35,930 nucleotides of DNA from Desulfobacterales bacterium (lineage in GTDB: Bacteria; Desulfobacterota; Desulfobacteria; Desulfobacterales; JAHEIW01). The notes beneath the pieces are model-generated. The model searched no databases, was not told where the DNA came from, and saw nothing but the letters and a program-made list of their open reading frames with translations. Location: NCBI GenBank assembly GCA_030601425.1, contig JAUVTR010000003.1, positions 1 to 35,930 on the forward strand, given 5' to 3'. Below are positions 20,153-27,237 of this stretch, one piece after another. Each line of letters begins with the position of its first letter. Within the stretch, counting starts at the first letter, position 1. Both the position numbers and the translations under genes were made by a program.

Positions 20153-20378
20153 AAATTCGAAATCCGAATATCGCCTGATTTAATAAAATTGGTCGAAACA
20201 AATTCGAAATTCGAATATTAAATATTCCAAACGTAACAAACTCCGATATCTGGAAATTGAGCAGATGGAAAAGTCTTTACGCTTTGTTTTTTAAATCGAA
20301 ATGTGAAGTTTATAATTTCAAATTTTTGTCATTCGTATTTGTTTCGTGCTTCGGATTTCGTGTTTCGTATTTTTTATT
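20153..20378. repeat. Mirror-array element, class TTCG (7-bp period)
   Basis: AAATTCG AAATCCG AATATCG (20153-20173); AAATTCG AAATTCG AATATTA (20200-20220); right TCGTGCT TCGGATT TCGTGTT TCGTATT (20344-20371). Confidence 0.75.
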
Positions 20379-20422
20379 TTTGGATCAAACTGTTAGCGTA
20401 ATTGAACCCGGAAGTTTTTTGC

Positions 20423-21595
20423 TTATGCAGCCATGGTTCTTCCCATTTGCACAGCCTCATTGCCGAAGCGGTGGCGGATGGAGTCGATGGCAGTGATCAG
20501 GCCGGAGCGGTTGTCATTGGCTTTTTGATCGGCGGCAAACAGTTCCAGCTGAGCCGGCGGAAAGATCAGACGGTCACAGATCAGACGCATATGCCGGATG
20601 CGTACCCGTCGGACCCAGGCCAGCTGGAGGGTGCGTCGGGCCAGCTCAAAAAGGGTGAGGTCATTGGCGGTGGCCGGCCTGGCAGCCACCTGGCGGGCGC
20701 GGCGCATGCCATCGGAATAGTCAAGGATAATGGCAATGCGGCGCGCAGCCCGCCGGCGCCGGCGCAGCTGGCTGCCGACCTGCTCGACCAGGCCGTAGAG
20801 AACGCCTTCCAGGGTGTGCACGTTGTTAGTGTCATTGCCGAATTCGTGGTCTGCGATCACCTTCGGCGGTTTTTGGCCGACCGGCAAAACCGGAGACGGA
20901 TCGATGCCGCGCACCGCCTCGTAAAGTGACAGGGCGCGGGTTGCAAAAGGGATCTCCAGCTGCTCCAGACTCAACGCGGAGACCTGGAATGCATGGGTCA
21001 GGTTAAATTCCCGCAATCGCAGCTGGTCATTGTGCTCGATGCCCGGGACCAGATTGACCGGCAGCGGGGCCAGCAGCGATTCTTCTTCGCCGGCGGCGAC
21101 AATGTACTCTCCATCAGGTTTCACCAGGCGGGTGGCCGCTTTGGCAACCAGTTTGTTGGGCGCCACCGACCAGATCGGGTCCAGGCCAAGATCGGTTTTG
21201 ATCTGTTTGCGCAACCGCCAGGCCACGTCCATGGGCGGGCCGAATAGACGGGAGGTGCCGGTGGCATCCATGAACAGGTGGCCGTCGTCTTCGCCGGTTT
21301 CGATCAGGGGTGAATACGGCAGGGCGCGCTTGAGCACATCACGCATGGCCAGCTCATAGCGATCCGGATGGAGCGGCAGGATTTGAACATTTTTGCAAAG
21401 GCGCACGGCCCGGCGCAAAGCCATGCCCTTGCGAATGCCGGCCATGTAGGCCTCGTTGCTCATATCGTAAACAGCGGCCCGGGCGGCGCCTTCGGGTGCG
21501 ATGATCACCGGACGTTCGTTGAGCCGGTGATCCACCGCCCGTTCCACCGCCACGGCAAAATCAGCCACATTTAAATGGACAATTGAACGGTTCAT
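20423..21595 (-). CDS. imuB: ImuB-like inactive Y-family polymerase homologue
   Basis: 390 aa; Y-family fold 'PVIIAPEGAARAAVYDMSNEAYMAGIRKGMALRRA', degenerate catalytic motifs ('HLNVADF', 'DDGHLFMD'), C-terminal clamp-binding-like 'QLELF'; upstream of dnaE2. Confidence 0.9.
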   Translation of the reverse strand: MNRSIVHLNVADFAVAVERAVDHRLNERPVIIAPEGAARAAVYDMSNEAYMAGIRKGMALRRAVRLCKNVQILPLHPDRYELAMRDVLKRALPYSPLIETGEDDGHLFMDATGTSRLFGPPMDVAWRLRKQIKTDLGLDPIWSVAPNKLVAKAATRLVKPDGEYIVAAGEEESLLAPLPVNLVPGIEHNDQLRLREFNLTHAFQVSALSLEQLEIPFATRALSLYEAVRGIDPSPVLPVGQKPPKVIADHEFGNDTNNVHTLEGVLYGLVEQVGSQLRRRRRAARRIAIILDYSDGMRRARQVAARPATANDLTLFELARRTLQLAWVRRVRIRHMRLICDRLIFPPAQLELFAADQKANDNRSGLITAIDSIRHRFGNEAVQMGRTMAA

Positions 21596-21670
21596 CGTTT
21601 GCTTTCAAGTGACGAAATCGTCAGCGTATGGATTGAGGTTTCTAAAACTATCCAGCTGCTTGAAACAAAT

Positions 21671-21788
21671 GCCTAAAGTTTGAAGTGCCTAAAATGCCTA
21701 AAATTAAGGAATACTGTCATTTTAAAAAAGATGGAGCGAAGCGACACCATAACTTTAGGCACTTTAGCTCATTTTAGTCATTTTAGTC
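21671..21788. repeat. Mirror-array element, class GCCTAAAAT (9-bp period)
   Basis: Left GCCTAAAGT ttgaagt GCCTAAAAT GCCTAAAAT; right ACTTTAGGC ACTTTAGCTC ATTTTAGTC ATTTTAGTC. Confidence 0.82.
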
Positions 21789-21790
21789 AT

Positions 21791-22615
21791 TTATAAAAGA
21801 CCTCTTTCGATCAACTGACTGATCAGACGCCGGGCATTTTTGGGCGCCTGGGCGCGGACGTGGTTGTTAAAAAAAATAACTCCGCTGCCGGCGTGCCGGG
21901 TCATCGGGGTGATGGTTTTATCGGCCCATTCCCGCAACTCAGCATCACTGTAGTCGTAGTCGAATTGCATTTGCATATTGCCCGAGCGCCAGCCTCTGGC
22001 GTTGCGGCCGTGGAACCGAATATAGAAAAGATCCGGGTTGGTGACGACATCGAGTTGCGGGAACAAATCCGGCAGATTCGGCTCATCCACGGCTACCAGG
22101 GTGGTACGGCGGCGTTCGAGTTCGGCAAAAACCCTGTCCGTGGCCCAGGAGGCATGCCGAAATTCCACCGCCAGGGGCAGTCCGTCCAGTTCGTCCAGAA
22201 GGGCGGCCAAATAGTGGCGGTTTTTCGGCGCCCGGGGAAAGCTCGGCGGAAACTGCAGCAAAACCGCTGTCAGCTGCCGGGCCTGGGTGAGCGGCGCCAT
22301 GCCGTCCCGATACTGGGAGACCTGCCCGCGCCATTGGTTGGGATCCACCTCATGGGTTAAAGTGCGGGTCAGTTTGGCGGCAAAGCGAAACCCGGGCGGT
22401 GCATACTGGCGCATGCGTTCGATGGCAGCCGCTTTCGGCATCTGGTACCAGGTGAAGTTTAGTTCGGTGATCGGAAAAGTTCGGGCGTAAAGCGGCAGCA
22501 TCTGGCCGGAGCGGGTGCCCGGCGGGTAAAAGCCGGCATTTATCCACTCCGTATACGAATAGCCGCTGGTGCCGACCCAGAGGCGGCCGGGGGTTTTGGG
22601 TTGTTCACGGCTCAC
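21791..22615 (-). CDS. DUF72 domain-containing protein (YecE-like TIM barrel)
   Basis: 274 aa, GTG start; 'LWVGTSGYSYTEWINAGFYPPGTRSGQMLPLYARTFPITELNFTWYQMP', 'FYIRFHGRN', 'VIFFNNHVRAQAPKNARRL'. Confidence 0.94.
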   Translation of the reverse strand: MSREQPKTPGRLWVGTSGYSYTEWINAGFYPPGTRSGQMLPLYARTFPITELNFTWYQMPKAAAIERMRQYAPPGFRFAAKLTRTLTHEVDPNQWRGQVSQYRDGMAPLTQARQLTAVLLQFPPSFPRAPKNRHYLAALLDELDGLPLAVEFRHASWATDRVFAELERRRTTLVAVDEPNLPDLFPQLDVVTNPDLFYIRFHGRNARGWRSGNMQMQFDYDYSDAELREWADKTITPMTRHAGSGVIFFNNHVRAQAPKNARRLISQLIERGLL

Positions 22616-22670
22616 GTTAAATCTTTCTTTTTCTGGTTACGGCTTATAGCTTCCTGGCTGCATATATTAG

Positions 22671-22839
22671 GTTTCAGTGTTCAGGTGTCAGGTGTCAGCA
22701 AACAGATGACGGGGGATAGAAAACAGACTGCGACAAGCTCGGTCGAGTCGGGGTCGGATAGGCGATGTTTGATCCTCCGCTTGCAATATCTGTCTTTGAA
22801 CACTCGTCTGCACGGCCATAAGACCTGACACCTGAAACC
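22671..22839. repeat. Mirror-array element, class CAG/CTG (7-bp period)
   Basis: Left GTTTCAG TGTTCAG GTGTCAG GTGTCAG CAAACAG ATGACGG GGGATAG AAAACAG (22671-22726); right AGACCTG ACACCTG AAACC (22821-22839). Confidence 0.82.
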
Positions 22840-22876
22840 ATTTATTGTCTGGTTACCAGGAACGAGAGACTCGTTG

Positions 22877-22918
22877 CCAGTAGCCAGCGACCAGTCGCCA
22901 GTGACCAGCAACCAGCAG
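22877..22918. repeat. Tandem heptamer array, class CCAG, abutting the lexA stop codon
   Basis: CCAGTAG CCAGCGA CCAGTCG CCAGTGA CCAGCAA CCAGCAG, then CTA (lexA stop, minus strand). Confidence 0.9.
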
Positions 22919-23551
22919 CTACTTGATTCCTTCCGGTCCGCGGTGGATACCGATGATTTTGCCCTGGACCAGGACTTCGCCGAAGTCGTAGCGCATGGGG
23001 GAATAATCGGTATTTTCCGGACGCAGTTCGATGTGATCGTCACGTAAAAAAAAGCGTTTGACGGTTGCCTCTTCGCTGTTGATAAGCGCTACAATGATCT
23101 CGCCGTTTTGGGCGTACTGGCGCGGTTCGCAGATTGCCAGATCGCCGCTGAGGATGCCGGCATCCTTCATCGAATCGCCTTTGACGCGCAGAGCGAAAAT
23201 GTTTTGACTGCGGTAAACGGCGGCGTCCAGCACGATGCTGCCGTCCCACTCCGTCTGGGCATACATCGGCAGACCGGCTGTGACACGACCGATAATCGGG
23301 ATTTCGCGCCAGCGCTGCAAAGCCGCTGCCTCGTGGGCACGATTTAGCAGATAAACTTTACGGCTGTAACGCCCCTCCCGTTTCACATAGCCTTTTTCTT
23401 CCAGCACGCGCAAAAACTGAGCGATGGCGGCATGGCTGACCCCCAGATCCGCTGCAGCCTGTCGCAGGCTGGGGCACTGACCGGTTCTGGCGATTTCCCG
23501 CTGCAGATAATCCAAAAAACGCTGCTGTTTCGGTGTCAGCTGGGTTTGCAT
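22919..23551 (-). CDS. lexA: LexA-type SOS repressor
   Basis: 210 aa; N-terminal wHTH 'LTPKQQRFLDYLQREIARTGQCPSLRQAAADLGVS', cleavage site 'VTAG', catalytic 'GDSMKDAGI' and 'EEATVKRF'. Confidence 0.95.
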   Translation of the reverse strand: MQTQLTPKQQRFLDYLQREIARTGQCPSLRQAAADLGVSHAAIAQFLRVLEEKGYVKREGRYSRKVYLLNRAHEAAALQRWREIPIIGRVTAGLPMYAQTEWDGSIVLDAAVYRSQNIFALRVKGDSMKDAGILSGDLAICEPRQYAQNGEIIVALINSEEATVKRFFLRDDHIELRPENTDYSPMRYDFGEVLVQGKIIGIHRGPEGIK

Positions 23552-23566
23552 AATGTCTCCGATATA

Positions 23567-23634
23567 AGGTTTCAGGTTTCGGGTGTCAGGTGTCAGGAAT
23601 TAGTAGGTTTCAGGTGTCAGTGTTCAGGTGTCAG
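23567..23634. repeat. Heptad CAG arrays between lexA and the four-helix-bundle gene (left arm)
   Basis: GTTTCAG GTTTCGG GTGTCAG GTGTCAG then AGGTTTCAGGTGTCAGTGTTCAGGTGTCAG (23605-23634). Confidence 0.88.
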
Positions 23635-23673
23635 AATTGATAGAGCTTAAACCTGAACTCTGAAGCTTAAAAC

Positions 23674-24144
23674 CTACTCCGCAACTACAGGCCAGCCATG
23701 CGGTAGCGTTTCATCACTTGAGCCAAACACTGCCGGTTCCTCTGCTATCTGCCAGCGCTGCTCTCGCTCTGGGATCTTCCGTTCCAATGTTTTCTCCAGT
23801 CCATTCAGCATGCGAATGTATTCTTTGTAACGGCCCCTAAATTCTAAATATACCTCTTCTGAGATATATCCTTTGAGTTTCGCCATAAACAGGTGATGAA
23901 TTGTCTCACCTGCTTCGGCCCGGCTGCGATTTACGCCCTCAATTTTATTACGGATATGCCGATCATCATTGTTCTCGGCAAGCTGAGCAGGCGCGCTGTT
24001 TGACGAACGTCGTGCCTGGCTTCCCAACTCGTAATTCTCTTCTTGGGGCCACGCGTGTGTCAAATCGCAGACCGCAATGTGCAACCGGCACAACTTTTTA
24101 TAGACTTCAAGGTCCTCAACTTCCAAATAATTCTTCGCAGTCAC
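23674..24144 (-). CDS. Four-helix-bundle protein (S23 / TIGR02436-like)
   Basis: GTG start at 24144 with GGGAG RBS; VTAKNYLEVEDLEVYKKLCRLHIAVCDLTHAWPQEENYELGSQARRSSNSAPAQLAENN...; the track's N-terminal extension 'KVSGVSVQVSG' is translated repeat. Confidence 0.88.
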   Translation of the reverse strand: MTAKNYLEVEDLEVYKKLCRLHIAVCDLTHAWPQEENYELGSQARRSSNSAPAQLAENNDDRHIRNKIEGVNRSRAEAGETIHHLFMAKLKGYISEEVYLEFRGRYKEYIRMLNGLEKTLERKIPEREQRWQIAEEPAVFGSSDETLPHGWPVVAE

Positions 24145-24161
24145 TTCATCTCCCTCAAAAC

Positions 24162-24191
24162 CTGACACCTGAACACTGACACCTGAAACCT
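24162..24191. repeat. Right-arm inverted copy of 23605-23634
   Basis: CTGACACCTGAACACTGACACCTGAAACCT is the exact reverse complement (30/30) of 23605-23634. Confidence 0.93.
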
Positions 24192-24286
24192 TGCCAAGCA
24201 ATAATGTAAATGCTAATGTAAATATAAATGTATACATTCGGCATGTCAAGATCAAAAATTCAATAATGGGGTTTATTTGGAAAGGA

Positions 24287-25975
24287 TCAGGTTAGCAATT
24301 CGGACAGGCGTCTTTCACCAAAGCGCATCGGCATAGAAACAGCCAGCAGGCTGAGAACCAATACCAGGGTAAAAGAGCCGACAATCCAGATCCAGGCTGG
24401 GAAGGTGATTATTTTGTTGCGGATGCCGGCCATAAAAAGATTATAAACCGGACCGGCTTCGATGATGACCACCAGACCGATGTATCCGGCACAGGCGATC
24501 ATATATACCAGTCCTCCAAAACTGGTTATCGTCTGAGTTGGATTTTCAGCTTTGAAATCCGGGTAGGCGGCCCCCAGACCGACACCCATGGCCACAATAC
24601 CGGGAACAATAAAAAAAACGGTAAGGGTTGAAAGGATCATCATAAACGGGGTGACCTGAAGCAGGAGGTTGGTGGCAACGATCAGAATCTCGGTTAAGAT
24701 CAGCAGCGGCAAATAATAGATAAAGAATTTAATCCACAAAAACGTTCGTATGGATAACGGAGAGGTTTTGACCAGCCAGAAAGCCTCTCTTTCCAGACTG
24801 ACCGCCGGATAGGCAAACCGGGCGGTCACCGCTGTCAGAACAAATAACGCCAGTCCCATATTCAAAAATGAGAATAGATTCTGAAGGTACACGGTTTTGA
24901 TCGGCGATTTTTCAAGGGGCAGGACCTTGAAATTATAAACGTAAATTACAACCAAAGCGGCAATCAGAAAGATTTGGGTCCACTGGGTCTGGTCGCGGAG
25001 GAACGTTTTGATCTCTTTGACCGTAAAGGATTTTACGGGACCCGGCAGAAAATTAAAAATTCGGTTACTGGCGACATTCTTTTTAAACAGGCGGACCGGA
25101 GCGTTTTGGGTTTTTGAATATCCCTTAAAGTAAATGGCATCTGAAAGAAAAATCATGGCAGATACGATCATTCCGGCAAAACTCAACGACAGCGCCGTGA
25201 AAAACAAACTATTGCTGATCGAGCCGGAAAGAGCGGATCGGATGCTGTCATAGACCCAGCTGCTTGGCAGAAATGGTGATGAAGGTGTCTGCAGGGAGGT
25301 AATATAAACCATAACGCTGTCAAACACTTCCGGATCAACTAGCAATTCCGGCTGTGAAAGGCGAATCGCCAGATAAATCACCACAAAAAAAAGGATTCCC
25401 ATGAGAATAAATACGCTCTTCATCCGGCTGGCCGGTATGAATATGACGGCGGCCATAACCATCAGGGTGCTGATCGCCGATGCGATGACCGCCAGGCACA
25501 TCATGGATATCATGGTGTTGACATAGTAAAAGACGCCGGTTTGGTAAACGATGCCATAGGAAATGAAAACCGGCAAGGTGTAGATGATGACCATCCAGGC
25601 ACTGTCGATCGTACTGTCAATCCAGCGCGCGATAAAAATCTTGTAGCTGGAAACCGGCATGGAGTGAACCAGTAAAAGATCGCGGGAGAGATAGAGTTTG
25701 GAAAGAGATGTCAGGATGCTGCTGAAAAGAAGCAGGGCAAAAGATATGACCAGCATCATGGATAGTAGTTTATAACCCAGGATGTCGCCGATATCTTCAA
25801 TGCCCTTAAAATAAATGAGCACCCGCCAGGAAACGGCGAAAATGCCGCACCAGAAAAGCAAACCGAAGGCGCCGAGCAAAAGGAAACTTGCACCGCTGTT
25901 GCCGTTGGCTTTGGAAAGGCCGCGGTTCTTAAGCGGCCAGATTCGGGGTTTTAATAAGGTTAGGACTTCGTTCAT
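24287..25975 (-). CDS. ABC-2 type transporter permease
   Basis: 562 aa polytopic membrane protein; immediately downstream of the ABC ATPase gene. Confidence 0.82.
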   Translation of the reverse strand: MNEVLTLLKPRIWPLKNRGLSKANGNSGASFLLLGAFGLLFWCGIFAVSWRVLIYFKGIEDIGDILGYKLLSMMLVISFALLLFSSILTSLSKLYLSRDLLLVHSMPVSSYKIFIARWIDSTIDSAWMVIIYTLPVFISYGIVYQTGVFYYVNTMISMMCLAVIASAISTLMVMAAVIFIPASRMKSVFILMGILFFVVIYLAIRLSQPELLVDPEVFDSVMVYITSLQTPSSPFLPSSWVYDSIRSALSGSISNSLFFTALSLSFAGMIVSAMIFLSDAIYFKGYSKTQNAPVRLFKKNVASNRIFNFLPGPVKSFTVKEIKTFLRDQTQWTQIFLIAALVVIYVYNFKVLPLEKSPIKTVYLQNLFSFLNMGLALFVLTAVTARFAYPAVSLEREAFWLVKTSPLSIRTFLWIKFFIYYLPLLILTEILIVATNLLLQVTPFMMILSTLTVFFIVPGIVAMGVGLGAAYPDFKAENPTQTITSFGGLVYMIACAGYIGLVVIIEAGPVYNLFMAGIRNKIITFPAWIWIVGSFTLVLVLSLLAVSMPMRFGERRLSELLT

Positions 25976-25985
25976 TTTACTCGCA

Positions 25986-26069
25986 TCTGGTTCCTTGCTT
26001 CTGGCTTCCGGTCACCGGCTGCTGGTCTCCGGTCTCTGGTTGCTCGCTACTGGCGACTGGCCGCTAGCT
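25986..26069. repeat. Tandem heptamer array, class NCTGGNN, between ABC ATPase and permease genes
   Basis: TCTGGTT CCTTGCT TCTGGCT TCCGGTC ACCGGCT GCTGGTC TCCGGTC TCTGGTT GCTCGCT ACTGGCG ACTGGCC GCTAGCT; ATPase stop codon follows in phase at 26071-26073. Confidence 0.88.
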
Positions 26070-26070
26070 G

Positions 26071-26811
26071 CTAATTTTGCGGGTATGGAGTTTCTGAAGT
26101 AAGGTTTAGGAACACCCGTTCAAGATCGGCTTCGGTGACATTGGCTTCCCGCTGCAACTCTGTGGTCGTTCCCATGGCAATTAAACTGCCCTTATGAATC
26201 ACTCCGATTCGATCGCATATATCCTCGGCAACTTTAAGGGTATGGGTTGACATAAAAATGGTGACGCCCTGCTCAGCGAGCGTTTTAAAAAGATTCTTAA
26301 CCATGATAATGCCTGCCGGATCGAGCCCCACCATGGGCTCATCTACGATGATCACCTCGGGGTTATGCAGGAGAGCTGCCGACATAATAAGCCGTTGCTT
26401 CATGCCATGGGAGTAAGACTCGATGAGTTCATCAGCCCAATCCGCCAGTGAAAAATCTTTAAGGATTTTAAAAGCCGTTGCTTGAAATGCTTCTTCGGAA
26501 ACCCCGTACAGATCTGCGGTGAATCTTAAAAATTCCATGCCGGTGAGTTTTTCATACAGGTATGGGCGATCCGGGATAAAGCCGATTTTACTTTTGGCCT
26601 TTTCCGGTTCTTCTTGCATGCTGATCCCGGCAATGGTCACTGTGCCGGTCGTCGGTTCAAGAATCCCCCCCATGATCTTTATGGTGGTGGTCTTGCCTGC
26701 GCCGTTGGGCCCGATAAACCCAAAAACCTCTCCTTTTTTAACGGAAAGGTTCAGTTCATTCACTGCCTCAAAATCACCGTATTTTTTTGTCAGGTCTTTT
26801 AGTTCGATCAT
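26071..26811 (-). CDS. ABC transporter ATP-binding protein
   Basis: 246 aa; Walker A 'GPNGAGKTTT', signature 'SYSHGMKQR', Walker B 'VIIVDEPMVGLD'. Confidence 0.96.
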   Translation of the reverse strand: MIELKDLTKKYGDFEAVNELNLSVKKGEVFGFIGPNGAGKTTTIKIMGGILEPTTGTVTIAGISMQEEPEKAKSKIGFIPDRPYLYEKLTGMEFLRFTADLYGVSEEAFQATAFKILKDFSLADWADELIESYSHGMKQRLIMSAALLHNPEVIIVDEPMVGLDPAGIIMVKNLFKTLAEQGVTIFMSTHTLKVAEDICDRIGVIHKGSLIAMGTTTELQREANVTEADLERVFLNLTSETPYPQN

Positions 26812-26888
26812 AATATGAAATTTTAAAGTATTTTATGTATTATAGCATAATTCTGGGCTACTTTGTTTAAGTTCTAAAAGTAAGAAAC

Positions 26889-26986
26889 GGTCCGTTGTTT
26901 GTCGTCCGTTGTCCGTAGAAGACATCTAATCCCAATGGCGGTTTTTTACAGTTTACAACTGACCACTTACTACAGACAACTGACTA
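26889..26986. repeat. Mirror-array element, class CCGT/ACTG (7-bp period)
   Basis: GGTCCGT TGTTTGT CGTCCGT TGTCCGT (26889-26916) and ACAGTTT ACAACTG ACCACTT ACTACAG ACAACTG (26948-26982). Confidence 0.82.
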
Positions 26987-27237
26987 GAACCCATCTCAAA
27001 AAGGTGGATCAGGGTTCAGGGCCCCCGCAAGAAGCGGGATTTCGCATCAGATCTTATTATATTAAGGTGCTCAAAAGGCGCGGTTCGGCGAAAAAGCGGA
27101 GCATACACGTAAGTATGTGAGCATTTTGAATCGGTTTGACGAACCCATTATTATTCATAAAAATAGATGTGAGATCCCGCCCATATTGGCGGGGCAACAC
27201 CGCCATGGACACTTAGACGCATTTTTGAGATGGGTTC
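26987..27237. mobile_element. MITE-like element copy 2 (251 bp, TA-flanked)
   Basis: TA|GAACCCATCTCAAAAAGG ... CATTTTTGAGATGGGTTC|TA; internal core CGAAAAAGCGGAGCATACACGTAAGTATGTGAGCATTTT shared with copy 1. Confidence 0.88.

Noticed and set aside
20402-20929. 175-aa plus-strand ORF
   Set aside because: Shadow ORF antisense to imuB.
20143-23600. LexA boxes upstream of lexA, DUF72, imuB and dnaE2
   Set aside because: No shared palindrome could be identified by eye across the four upstream regions; a motif search is needed before claiming any.
22671-24191. Repeat clusters as a possible CRISPR array
   Set aside because: Repeat units are 7 bp and degenerate with no regular 30-40 bp spacers, and no cas genes are present.
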